Assembly (NCBI GenBank): GCA_014706295.1 | Contig: JACSVZ010000004.1 | Coordinates: 12,101,975 to 12,165,974, forward strand | Source of the DNA: Lycocorax pyrrhopterus obiensis | Taxonomy: Eukaryota > Chordata > Aves > Passeriformes > Paradisaeidae | DNA: 64,000 nt | Reading direction: 5' to 3' | In this document: positions 1-11,828 of the stretch, piece after piece | Layout: every line of letters begins with the position of its first letter | How positions within the stretch are numbered: position 1 is the stretch's first letter | The notes under the pieces: model-generated | Seen by the model: the letters and a program-made list of their open reading frames with translations, nothing else | Databases searched by the model: none | Told to the model about the DNA's origin: nothing | Position numbers and translations under genes: made by a program

Positions 1-347
1 TGAGCAGGATCCATCACCCACAGCAAAGCCTGGACCATACAGCTGGCACGTTCTGGGTTAGATTCAGTAAGGTCTGTGACAAAAGGAAAAAATGCCTACT
101 CCTGATGTTACAGCTGTATGCTCACTTTAAGGTACAGTCCCCTTTTCCTATGCCACTTGATCCTAAGATATTTCCTTGGGCCACCAGAAGTATTTTCATA
201 GTTTTTCCAGATTACTCCAAGCCCTTCACAGCTCGTGGTTCTGACTAGTCCCACACCAGCTTAAAGCAAGGGGAAGGCACAGAAGGCCTGCCTAAAAGGA
301 AAGGGTCTGCACTTCGCACTTTTTTGGGGAGGAGTGGGGAGGAAATG

Positions 348-798
348 ACATCCTCTCCCTTCTCTCTGCTTTTGTGTAGAGCCTGTTATTCATCTTCCAC
401 CAAATGTAGCCATTCCAAGTCAGTATTCAGAGTGGTCAACAGGACCTCCCTTGAGTCCTTATTCTTGGAGAACAGGATTTTATCTTGAAAAAATAACTCG
501 GGCACACAGCAAACTGATAACATCTGTTGCTCAATGGTCTTGTTATAACCTATTATATCAGGTTATTAAAAGGCCCACAGCCTGAGATCAACCATTTTAA
601 ACCTCCATTCCAGAGAAAGCTGTGTTCATCTTACCCATTCAGAAATTTTTATGATAGATGCAGTCACCATAATTATCAAGTATTAAATAAACTTGTCAAA
701 AAGTTATTTAGAGTTTAGGAACATAAAAGTAAGTTCTTGATGAGAGATTTTGTAATATGATTCAAATTCTGGAAGACAGGATATTTTGCTAGGAAAAT
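348..798 (+). repeat. 451-bp duplicated segment, copy 1
   Basis: This segment matches 8860-9310 at a constant offset of 8512 bp with no indel. I counted 11 mismatches by eye, about 97.6% identity. Similarity stops abruptly at both ends. Copy 1 is flanked by a 7-bp direct repeat AAATGAC (343-349 and 795-801), which looks like a target-site duplication or a microhomology scar. Inside, a splice-acceptor-like TTTGTGTAG ends at 379 and is followed by an open frame to a TGA at 583-585. There is no terminal TG...CA, no poly-A tail and no recognised transposon motif. It could be a low-copy mobile element or a templated insertion. Confidence 0.85.
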
Positions 799-1396
799 GA
801 CTGTTCAATGAAGGCTCACAATGCACAAGTCAGCTAGCACATGGTCAAATTCCCAGCTCTACTCAGAGCTGGGAAAAAGGATTTCTCATTGCTATTTACA
901 GCCTTTAGCAAGGCATGTCATTTCTCAGAGCCTTCAAGTGGGGCAATGACTTCACTGGAGTATTTAAGGCTACTGTGAGACATTACAAAACATAAAAGGT
1001 TATTCCTCTAGTTAGAGGTAGTTGTTGTTGACAATGCAGCTGCATATTTCTATCTTTTCTAAGGCAGAGTTAGTGGGTAGAGCTTCTAGCAGGCCCCAGC
1101 CACAGATTCATGCAACAATGAAGCACTGCATCCCACACTTAGTGCCTCTACCAACTTCAAAATTGGTTTAAAATGTTCCCCTGTGAGCATCACTGAGCAT
1201 ATTTGAGACTTTATTTGGAGTTTTTGGTGCTTTTAAGAGTTCTCTGTTGCCAAGAACAAAGTTACCTTGTTTAGACTTCGTTACAAAAATACTCCCATCA
1301 TTTACAGAAGTTTTAGCACTCCTGTCAATGAAGGAGAAACTCCAAGATTGACAAATAGGGAATGGTACAAGCTAAAGTTAGCCAAGGTAAAGGAGA

Positions 1397-1628
1397 ACAG
1401 AGAATCCCAGAATCACAGAATTATTAGGGCTGGAAGAGACCTCTGGAGATCACCCAGTCCAACCCCTCTGCCAAGACAGGGTCACCTAGAGCAGGTGACA
1501 CAGGAACCCATCCAGGTGGGTTTGGAATGTCTCCAGAGAGGGAGACTCCACAATCTTCCTGGGCAGCCTGTTCCAGTACTCAGCCACCCTCAATATAAAC
1601 GAGTTCTTCCTCATGTTAAGGAAGAATG
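1397..1628 (-). mobile_element. CR1-type LINE 3' fragment
   Basis: Read on the minus strand this is the familiar avian CR1 3' region. It includes the conserved block around 'gggctggaagagacctctgg' (1429-1448), 'agtccaacccc', and a region corresponding to 'gggcagcctgttccagtac' (1561-1579). The 3' end of the element is at the low coordinate. Only about 230 bp remains, so it is a 5'-truncated dead copy. It lies in TTBK1 intron DNA in the same orientation as the gene. The subfamily was not determined. Confidence 0.85.
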
Positions 1629-2979
1629 AGTATTAGCAATCATGCACCTGAAGCAAAGGCATCAGGAGAGTGTTGAAATTCAGCTTGGCAAAGAACATGC
1701 ACCAATCTGCCCAAATTTTAGGCTCCGGGGGAATTTCCATTTGTGCAAGGAGAGACAGGTAAAAGCTGCAAGCACTATTTTCTGAGACACTGGTGAGCAC
1801 AGGGCATGTTTCAAGTCCTATATGTCAGTTAACCTGCCCATGGATCATCTCTCCAAAACAGGTATATGTGCTCCAGTCCAGAGCTGCAGGAGCACAGCAA
1901 AGCTTTCGTTCAGCCGTGACAGAAAGCTTTGGGAGGGGCAAAGGGGTTGCCTCCATTTTGGTGTCTAATCACAGAGAAAACTGAGCTTCTCCATCTGCTC
2001 TCAAGAAGCAAGGAGAATGAAGAACAGTTTGAATTGCTTAAATATAAATAGGCTGTTCAGCAATAGGCCAGACAGAAAAGTGAAGGCTGTGGAGAAAGCT
2101 GCAACAAAGTGAAGAGAGACAGGCAATGGGGAGCAACAAGAACAGAGCTCGGCTGAACTGCCTAGGTCAATACAGAGATACAGGTACAAGTCAAGTCTAA
2201 TGAAAGGATAATGTTTTGTCTGAAGTGGGCTGTTGAAAAATAACCTATCCACAGCCTGGAACTGAAGTGAATTCAGAGTCCCAAGTTTCTTTAGTCCTCT
2301 GCTCTCCACACTCCACTGCAAAACTCACAAGGCCACTGTACCACAGCCAGTCAGCATAAAGAACAACTCAGTGCTACTACTGCAAATCACTTATAGTTCA
2401 AACTAGTGAGGCTTCTGCTGAGAGTTTAATGATTCAGAGAGTGCTGATAATCCCAGTTAAAAATTGAGGCAATGGCACACATGGGATTTAAATGTTTTTT
2501 CAGCATTTGAAAAGCAAAGCCAGTCCAGCTTGCACAACAGATAAGAACTAAAACTCTTAACATACGATGATATAATTTTAAGAAGTATCCTAATAAATTT
2601 ACACAGAAGTTGAACCAGCTGGTTAATGATGGACTTTCTGACTCTTGAAGTAGCTGACATTCCAACCAGAAACATTATTTTATTGTAATGCAATTTATTT
2701 ATAGTCATGTCTGTAGTATTCTTCGCCACAGTAATTCAAAATCTAAGTTTCTTACTAAAAAATTATTCGAGTGTGCTGCAACATTTCAATTCTACCTAAA
2801 AATTCTTGGCAGGTTTAGTCTTCTGAAAATACCAGTCTAAAACCCTTCTTCCTGCAGTATCTTGCTAACATATCAAATCATACCACTCCAGTGTTGCTTG
2901 CCAGAGGCCAGGATTAAGTAGGGAAGTTGCTGTACTACTGCAGGAGGAGGAGGAAGTCTGTTCCTCCAGAGCTACTCAC

Positions 2980-3087
2980 CACTTTCCAGCGATCTTTGAC
3001 CACGTAGTTGGTCGGGAGAATGTCGACCTGTTCCCCTCCACCACTCATGTTTGGTTCGTCCTTGATGACTGCTGCTAGGCACTGCAT
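2980..3087 (-). CDS. TTBK1: TTBK1 first coding exon (N-terminus of tau-tubulin kinase 1)
   Basis: This exon encodes 36 residues on the minus strand. It begins MQCLAA, has a second in-frame Met at 3048-3046 starting MSGGGEQ, and ends [10 protein letters not shown] just before the kinase glycine-rich loop. Mammalian TTBK1 has this same layout: a short MQCLAA-type extension, then [25 protein letters not shown]2 starts at MSGGGEQ and continues with a different sequence, so TTBK1 is the better match. The exon ends in phase 0 at a good donor (GTG|GTGAGT, intron starting 2979). TTBK1 is a CK1-superfamily Ser/Thr kinase, mainly neuronal, that phosphorylates tau and tubulin. The catalytic exons lie outside the window. 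I chose the upstream ATG because its extension is conserved in mammals, although the frame is also open upstream through the 51 nt to the acceptor. Confidence 0.88.
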
Positions 3088-3138
3088 TTGCCAGCCAGAG
3101 AGTATTTCAGTAGCTCCCAGTTTAAATGAGCCATTTAT
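3088..3138 (-). other. TTBK1: TTBK1 5'UTR part of the first coding exon
   Basis: On the minus strand a pyrimidine-rich tract ending CCCCCAG (acceptor at 3141-3139) precedes 51 nt of exon sequence and then the MQCLAA start codon. These 51 nt contain no in-frame stop, so sequence alone cannot exclude an N-terminal extension from an upstream exon. By homology this is 5'UTR, which implies at least one further upstream noncoding exon. Confidence 0.65.
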
Positions 3139-6100
3139 CTGGGGGAAAAAAAAGGGGCAGAGGGAATGAATGACAAAATTATTACAGGTCGCAGTGTAAG
3201 TACATGCTGCATTTCCACAGGTTTTGTTTATGACTAAATCAGAACCACCCTCTTCGGAAAGAAGGCAAACTCACCTTGCAAACACCAGAGCTCACTCCAT
3301 ACATAACCTGACAGACACAACAATGCTCCAAGTCAGCAGCACAAACTAAAGGGTGACAATCACCAGCTACACCATGCAGGAGTCCAGTGCTCTAGGGCTT
3401 GACAGTCAAAAAGGCAAAGAGAACCTAACACCAAAATGTTGCAAGGGCTCGTATTGTTACCAGGCAAAAACGTCTTGCTTTAGCAGAGCAGCTGCTACCT
3501 CGGCAGTTTTTATGGCTTGCATTGGATGACATCCAACACAAATCAGAAAGGTTTGCCAGGTATTGCATTCAATAAGCCTAAAAAGTCTGAATAGGGTAGA
3601 AGGCTCGTACGGGGCCAGGGTTACAGACACATCACTGTAATGAACAGCCAAGCAGAGAAGATGGGGATTGTTAGAAAAGGCTTCAGCCAGGTATAAATTA
3701 GTCCTCCTCATACCCTACACACAGTGCTGAAGATGATCAAATTAAAATACAGAGAGATAAGTTGTGCTTGTGGTGTTCATCTTGCCCCTTTTTCCTGCCT
3801 TTATATGGAGCTCCAGATAGCCTATGCTGATATTAATTTTAAGGATTTTTTGTTACAAATCTTCTACAAAAATTACTTTCAGAAACACATTAACTCGGCT
3901 TTCCTAGAAGAAAATGAACGACACAAGCCTAATAAAAGATCTTCCTTAGATATTTTACTGGCTTTACAAGTAGGCCAGATCTTGGCAATTCTATTGTCCT
4001 TCCCTCAAAATATGAATATTTTCCTTTCTAAAAATGAGTGTTACTGTAGCACTCTGGTTGCAGACTTAGATTAACAACATAAATTCCAAATTTTTTAAAA
4101 AGGGTAGAGCTGGTCACTCAACCATCACACTTCTTCAGGTCCAAAAAAAGGAAAAAAGTTACCAGTTAATTATGAGCCTAAGCAGAGAAGAGAACTCATT
4201 CCCTAGCAATAAAAGGGCTGAGAGGGAAGGCTAGGAAGTGGCCAGCATGCAGTGTGCACAAGGAGGCAGCAGACAGAAGTATGTCAAAAGTGCAAGACAA
4301 AGGATGATCAAACAAAACATGAACAAAAGATCTCAAAGAGATCTTATAAAAATCTTCACAAAAGAAGATTTCATTCCAGATATAGAAGATAACTACACAA
4401 AAAAAAAAGAGCAGCAGACTAACTCAGCAAGAGGGCTGCTGAGAAACATTCAATCCAACATCTGCTAAAGGACAATCAAAATGATAGAAGAGAAATAAGA
4501 AAAAACTGGGTATTAAAGAGATTCAGAAGAAGGGTGCTGCAAAATGTTCTGAATTGTCACTGAAAGAGTCCCGCATCTGTATGGGGTAGCTGTGCTTTCA
4601 ATCATCGGGTACTGAAGTAAGAAACTGGAAAGAGAAAATACCTGCTGTGTCTGGCAGCACAACATTTGTGCTTCTTCTAATGAGCAAGCGGAATGCCATT
4701 CCCAGGCTCCTTCATGTTCACCAGAACACCTGAACTGGCCATCCCTAAGCTACCAGTGGGTGCTGAGCACACAACCTCCCTGCACATCACCATAGGAGGC
4801 ACAGGACAGAGAATGCCTGCAAAAATCTCTCTTAAGGTTGGCTTTTTTTCTGGTGTTTAAAGAAAAGTTAGTTAACTATAGACTGTCCCAAACTTCCAAC
4901 ATTACAAAAATACCAAACCCCCCCAACATTAACACACAGAAATAAGTATCCCCTGCCTACTCTTAAAGGTCTCTTCACATCACTTTAGCGTAAGATTTCA
5001 GTCTGGTGACTCGTGGTGGAAAGTAATCCCAAGGAATAATTTTAGAGGAGAGACTGAGCATGCAAGTCCACGAGCACCCATAGCCAGGCAAGGTACAACT
5101 GCGTTCCCTGGTGCACTATTCCACTTTCCTTTATCAAAATTTTAATACATGTGTACAAAGATATCATGTCTGTTACTTAAAGGAATCTGGCTTTGAAATA
5201 GAATAAAATCCTCCTGGGCAGTACCATGAATAGCAGCCATTTGGCAATATGGAATTACAGAATTAAGTTTACAGATATGCTCTGGTATCGCCAGAGTAAT
5301 GCAGCCAAAGCAAATGCCAATTTAATTATAGTCCAAAACAAATTCCAAGCTGTTTTAGATCACAGTAGCAGCACAAATCCATACTTTATTCCTGAGGCAG
5401 TACAAATACTGCAGAAACATGCTCAGGCCTAAGGGCCAAGCATTACCTACATCCATAGCAAGACCTAACAAGTTAACCTAAGAACCCAGGAGCATCACAA
5501 GGGGCAAAAGAGGGAATGAAGTTGCCTTTGTGCAGAAACCATCAGCACATCTAAATTATGCTTTTAATTTATGCATTATTATAATCCCTTCTAAATCAAT
5601 AAAATATCATGTAAATATTGTTTGTCCACCATGAAAACCTGCAGCCAGCACGATACCAGAGCTGACTTTGCTAACAGAAGGGAAGAGGCACGAGATGATC
5701 TGTGGAAGAGTGGAAAGGCACTACTTCTCCTCCCCAATACACAGCAGAGAGCATCATTTCTGCATGTGCAGTGTTACCCAAGTGTCTTAAACCCAGACAC
5801 TGCACCACTCTCTTTACCTCTAAAATGTATCAACCACTGAATATAAAGAGACATAATTTAAAGTACAGTGACTGTGAAAACAAGAACTTTCAGTTTGTCT
5901 TTTCCTGTAGGAAATGGACAGGATGTCAAGAAATTCTTGTACCCCTGTCCCATGAAGTCATGCAAGGGAGCTGAGCAAGCCTAAGATACTCTAAAACTGC
6001 CTTCCTAGAAATAGCAAGTGAAGCACAAAAGAAAGCAGCTGAGAAATAAACAGTGACAATAGTAGGACCAAATTCCATCTCTTGGCCAACCTCAGCATGA

Positions 6101-8859
6101 AGAAGTGTGAAATCAGCTCTTCCATACTGCCATCTCCTTCAGCCAACGCTATAAACTTTAAAAACATATAAACTTTATGGTTTTATAAATTTAGTTTTGG
6201 CCTTTATAACAAAAGAAATGCAAAAAACCCCATGTTCACCAGTTCACTGGAAGTGGCATGAGCAGTCTGAGGAGTCACTTTTTATGCTTTTCCAGCTTTT
6301 ATTCTCTATCCTAGATACCCATTCTTGGCCAACTCAGGTTGGGATACTGGCCTAGATGGACCAGTGGTGTGACTCAGTATGGCCTGAATTGTGTTTTGGT
6401 GAGGTACTTTCAGCAGAAGGAGTGTATATACAATAAATAGGTCTCCTTTAGCCCTCCAAGGAGATCAGAGAACACAAAATAAAGAATCAATGGAAGAAGT
6501 CTCACATACACAGCCCAATCACCTATCTTACAAGGTTCTCTTTCATGCAAGCAAAATTTTAAACAGCTTCATTGGAAAAATTATTTCCTCATTTTATAGG
6601 ATTATAGCACTCTTAAAATTAAACTTATAAATACCAAGCACACCCTGTGGGAATTCCTAATGAATATATGAGATCTTTCCTATGTAGGCTTGCTTCAGTC
6701 TCAGTATACTATGGCTGCAGTGCTCAAAATACAGCCACACTCACAAACATCAAGCTGAAAACCCATCAGACATGGGGTGGTTACTAAACAGCAGAACAAA
6801 GCCATGGAATTCTGTCTCTCACCACCTTACTAAGGGTCCTGGATAATCTTAAGTGTCTTAATCTCACTGTGGAGGAATTGCAATATCCCACTTTATTTCA
6901 GGACACATCCTTACCTCTGGAAGTCTACAAATTAGAGCAATTTAGACTGCTGCAACCCATGACCCTCTTTACTTGACCAAATTCACCGCCATGAACCACC
7001 TCAGGAACATGATCCAACTTAAGAGCAGAAGTGTTATGGAATGTTGATGTAAACTACAGCTTTTTTGGGGGGTGAGACAAAGTTGGATATCTGCAAAACC
7101 AAAAGAAGTAACCCAATAAATTGCAGTCTAGAAATCAGATCAATCTCCCTGTCCAATACCTGCATGGGAGGAACAATTTAAAAAATAGTTGTAAAAAGAA
7201 TTTAAGCATAATTTAGCTGCTCCCAACAGGAACATGAATGAAATAGATGGGGTGGGGAATGAGACCATAACACGTAGGACTGAGAATGCTTAGAAGTAAG
7301 AAAACAAAAACCAGTGGAGTTTCCAAGTGCCACTGCCCAGCAGCACTAGGGCTCAGTTAATGGCAGCAGTAGCTGCATGGACTCAGCGTCCCTCACTGTT
7401 TTTCCAACATCATCTCCTTCCAACACACAATACCAACTATAAAAATTAAATCACTCACACTGAAGCAAACAAAAAAACCCTTAAATCTTTGTATAAATAA
7501 GCTGTACCATGCACTAGCATTCTGCTATCAGGGTAGGAATGCGTATGACAGTACAGGAAAGAAGTTGATTTAAAAAAACACAGTGCACTGGACTAAGAGC
7601 CCCTCAGCCCTGGAATACACCATACTCCCTGCTGAACTTGAAACAGCAATGAAAAACAAGCCATACGCTGTTAGGGTAGCTCTGACAGCAGGAGCTTGTA
7701 AGGTTCTGAATTGTTCCTTGAAGACACATCTTCCTTCACTGGCTGCCCCTGCTGCAGCAAACCCTGCTTAGAGAGCAGGCTCAACTCCTATCAGCTGCAG
7801 CCTGAAGTCTCCTCTGTGACATATTCTTCTCATAGGCAGGGAAGGGCATCAGCCTTAGAAATTCTGGACTTGCTGTTCACAGCATTTCACTTCTGTAAAA
7901 ATCAAAACATCTAAAGGTGAGGTTGCAAGATGCTGGGACTGTTTTTCATCTTTGGATGGTTTATGACCATTAAGGAGTGACTGGGAAAAACAAACAAAAA
8001 AACTGCAATCAAGGCAGACTGCAATCAATCAAGGTCCAGATTCTCTGCTAACACAAGGCTGCACTGAGCAGAACATACATATTAAACATGATAACAGATG
8101 CACCTTGACAGCATTATTATGGCTACCCAGTTGCACAGCCAACTGAACTATCACTGCCTGCACAGTGAAAGTAACAGCGCAGGACTTGAGGAAATCAAAC
8201 AAAACCCCCAAACAAACAAACAATACCACACTGCCAGAGACTGCATTCACACACATTACAGAGCAGTCAGACACACCAGTAATTTCTGTGCCAAACCCAC
8301 CTATCTGCAGGGAGAATCAGCACAGGAAATTATGACAACAAATCATTAGGAACACACACCAGATAAGCACGCCTACGCTGCCAGGGGTTTATGTGATCCT
8401 AATCCTCCCCAAACACATCTCAGCAGTAAAGTAAAACAATGGGGAGCAGGAGAATTTTAAAGGAAAGTCTATTATCTTCCCCCAATCTCCTTGACAGAGT
8501 TGCTCCAAATTTGAAACAAGCAGAACATTAAATCCAACACCAGGAAATCCCTCTGATATCATAACCAGCTCAATCTCTACTAATTTAACAGGCAAACATT
8601 ATGGTTTGCTTACAAAGAACATTTAACTGCAGCTTAAGTATATGTACCTGCAAAATCAATATAAATCACTACTGAAAAGCTAGAATAGTCTGCTGGCAGC
8701 CAACACAAATACATCTGAATAAAAGCAAGAACTGAACAGAGGTTGTATTTATGACATCAGACTCAGCCTACACCTGACACACGGGGATATGTTGTCATCA
8801 CCTGATCCTGGACCAGAGTATGACCAAATCCTCAGGTAATGCAAAATGTCCCATCAGGA

Positions 8860-9310
8860 ACATCCTCTCCCTTCTCTCTGCTTTTGTGTAGAGCCTGTCA
8901 TTCATCTTCCACCAAATGTAGCCATTCCAAGTCAGTTTTCAGAGTGGTCAACAGGACCTTCCTTGAGTCCTTATTCTTGGAGAACAGGATTTTATCTTGA
9001 AAAAACAACTCGGGCACACAGCAAACTGATAACATCTATTGCTCAATGGTCCTGTTATAACCCATTATATCACGTTATTAAAAGGCCCACAGCCTGAGAT
9101 CAACCATTTTAAACCTCCATTCCAGAGAAAGCTGTGTTCATCTTACCCATTCAGAAATTTTTATGATAGATGCAGTCACCATAATTATCAAGTATTAAAT
9201 AAACTTGTCAAAAAGTTATTTAGAGTTCAGGAACATAACAGTAAGTTCTTGATGAGAGATTTTGTAATACGATTCAAATTCTGGAAGACAGGATATTTTG
9301 CTAGGAAAAT
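8860..9310 (+). repeat. 451-bp duplicated segment, copy 2
   Basis: This is the partner of 348-798, collinear without gaps and about 97.6% identical. A weaker flanking direct repeat, AGGAA, occurs at 8856-8860 and 9303-9307. The acceptor-like TTTGTGTAG ends at 8891, and the frame after it stays open to a TGA at 9095-9097, as in copy 1. The eight differences within that frame are mostly amino-acid-changing (six of eight), so it does not look like a gene under purifying selection. The source copy is unclear. Copy 1 has the longer flanking repeat and may be the insertion. Confidence 0.85.
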
Positions 9311-10339
9311 TCATGTATTTATAGATTTGCCATGTAGACTTCATATTACCAAGCACTTTCATAATAAAAATTAGCATAAGTGGGGCAACTGCCACTTGCT
9401 GCACTGATGTCGTATCAGACTAAATGACACCAAATGGGACAACATTTTTTCAGCCTTCAAGCTCAGTGCTGATCACAACAGAGATTCTATTTGTTATTAC
9501 ACAGAAGAGGTTTCCTGGGACTGGCAAAAACATGACAAATCATGCCAACTGTTAGTCACTTAAATCATCCCTCTACAGCCCTTCTGTAACCATTTTCCCA
9601 TTTTTGTAAGGAACTCTTCCCTCTAGTTGGTGCATGCTCAGGGGAGCAGATTCATCCTTCCTCTGCTGCCTGCAAATCTAGAGTTTCATTCTCTAATCTT
9701 CCGTCTCATCCCTTTTTAGTTTGCAGACAGCTGGCCAAGGAAAATTTCCTGTTTGACCATTCAGGAACCACTCTGGGAGTCACACTGGCACCACTGGACT
9801 TTTGTGCCCTTACAGGCTGTGTTCCTCTCGTGCTCTTTGTGCCCCTTGCACGTGCCTCTTGGTAAATGGGGATATTTGGTCTGGGGTCTTCTCCTGTTTT
9901 ATTTGAGTTCTACAGAGTCTCTGGATGAACCAGCCAGCCAGCCCTACATGTCCCCATGCCCTTTGATTGGCAACGGGGTGGCACCAGTTCATGGCCCCTT
10001 ACCTGGGCCTCCAGACATTTCCTGCCATCCAGGGCACAACCTGCAGCTCCCACTGCAGCTGCACACCCAGCTACCTGCACCAGGTGTGTTCCTCAACAGC
10101 TCTTCCTTTCTCTTAATTAAGCATACCTGCTAATGGTGTAAAAGGAAAAACAAAACAATTTTGAGGTGTTGAACCACTGTCCTTCTACATTATTACAAAT
10201 AACAAACTTAACAGAATTAAAACTAACAAGATAGCCATAGGGTAGAGTCCAAGGTTATAAATTCCCATGCACAAATACTTAAGTGATTCCCAATACAAAA
10301 TCATGAAGGATTCTCAGAAGCCAGTCATTTATCAACTGG

Positions 10340-11335
10340 TTGATCATCACCGCTTGTTTGACGTGAGAATGGCATATTCAATTTTCCTTACCGAAATCTT
10401 TAACAGCAAACTAGGAACACAGTAAGACAGTATATGGACCTCCCCACACAGGTTCTAATTTGGATTTCCCAAAGAATGCCTAAATTAAAACTTCCCCTCC
10501 AGGCTGTATATAATGTACCTGCATTTCAGGTGGAGTGGATGGATACCACTGAGCACACTTACTCTGCTCTTTGAACTCTTTGTACATACAGAAAACATAC
10601 TGGGTCAAGTGTTCACATCCATCCAGTAAACTGGTCTTCACTGGGATTTAAGTTCCCGGTATAGCTAAACACCTTCCAAAGATAGTTTGTGATTCTTTTT
10701 ATGTTGCTACATAAATTCCTGGAGCCATCCACACCCTTTGTACTTTGTTAGCTATTGCCTCTGTTCCCCCTTGGGCTTTATCACTAAACCATCCAGCCAG
10801 AGCGATTAAATATTTCTTTGGTAGAATCGGTTTTACCTCAATTGTCCCTATTCCATCACCATTTTAGGTTGCTTCCCACTTTTCCCACTCTCTCTTCTTC
10901 TGTTGAGCAGTTCTTCTTATACAGAGTCCTGAGGTCTAGCAAATTTGTCCTTCGCCTCTGGTCACTGCCACAACAGCACCTTGTCCCAGAGGCTGCCTGG
11001 CCACAGCCTTTAGAGCTGCTCTGGGAAGGGTAATTCCTACAGATTCCTGTAGTGCCTCTGGTGTGGGCTGGGAATGCTTCCCAGCGATTTCTGCAGGTAA
11101 CTGTATTGATTCTAGCAAATTGCGTATTTCCTCTCCACTACACACTCTCTCTCCTGCTGATATGAAAAATCCCCACTCTTTCCATAAGACTCTTGCTGCA
11201 TGACCTGACCCAAAAGCACACCAAGAGTCCACACAGATGTCAACTCATTTTCCTTTGAAAATTGTTGGTGCAGCAATGCCACAACAGCTCAAGCTGGTGC
11301 CTCTGAGGAAGAGCCTCCAACAAAGGAATGCCTGG
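10340..11335 (-). mobile_element. Degenerate class I (gammaretrovirus-like) ERV pol remnant
   Basis: The minus strand carries two recognisable pieces of retroviral pol in the expected order. The first, at about 11335-10940, resembles the C-terminal half of RNase H, with a DSWCAFG motif matching the usual TDSRYAFG, then a LWKEWGFF-like block and an LLESIQLP-like block. The second, at about 10560-10345, resembles the integrase C-terminal domain, with an IQPGG-like motif, LEPVWGGPYTVLL, then HSHVK. Stop codons interrupt both pieces and there are likely frameshifts. Only about 470 bp separates the two blocks, so most of the integrase core seems deleted. No LTRs, gag or env were recognised around it. 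It is an old inactive copy. Confidence 0.8.
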
Positions 11336-11754
11336 AATATTGCACCCTCACAGTCTGTGCACTGCTTCCAGTGGTGATATTTAGTCTGTGCAAGAACATC
11401 CTAGAAAAATATACAAAAATATACAAAAATTCTTGTACACACAAGCATGGTCTGTTTAATTTCTTTCTGCACTGCTGCGTGAGTCAGTTTCCAAGGAACA
11501 AGGGTGTTGCCAAGACTGTGGAGAGCTTTACAAGCTGGTCTGGACTGCCTCTATAAAAGCCATTTCCATATGTGTCAAGGATGCCATCTAGTTCACAACC
11601 ATCAGTACCTGCCTGCACTCTCCCAGAACATGCCAATAACTGCTTCCCATCCAGGAGTTTTCCTATCTGTGGAGTTAAGCAGCTCTATGACTGAGGCATG
11701 TGCCTTCTCATTCTGCAATTGGATTTTACACCAGCTTGTTGCGTCAGCGAAAAA

Positions 11755-11828
11755 AACCTAAAAACCAACAAAACCTCCAATACAAACAATCAAAAAACAC
11801 ACCAATAAAACCCCCAACAAAACCTTAA
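11755..11828 (+). repeat. A/C-rich low-complexity tract
   Basis: About 75 bp of interrupted A-runs with CC or ACC spacers. A similar tract occurs at 13141-13200. It may be remnant poly-A or simple sequence. No coding or RNA feature is visible. Confidence 0.5.

Larger units (their letters stand above)
1..2979 (-). other. TTBK1: TTBK1 intron downstream of first coding exon (partial)
   Basis: This stretch lies 3' of the TTBK1 first coding exon on the minus strand and runs off the left edge. I looked on the minus strand for the next kinase exon, which should encode the glycine-rich loop, and did not see it. The stretch holds one copy of a 451-bp duplicated segment and a CR1 tail, both listed separately. 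The rest is AT-rich unique-looking DNA with no feature I can support. Confidence 0.6.

Noticed and set aside
348..9310. The 451-bp pair as the two LTRs of one provirus about 8.5 kb long
   Set aside because: The spacing is suggestive, but the repeats lack TG...CA ends, the interval contains the TTBK1 coding exon and a CR1 tail, and no gag, pol or env lies between them.
9753..10133. 126-codon plus-strand open frame
   Set aside because: It has no recognisable domain and lies next to a minus-strand ERV remnant. It is probably chance or decayed proviral sequence read backward.
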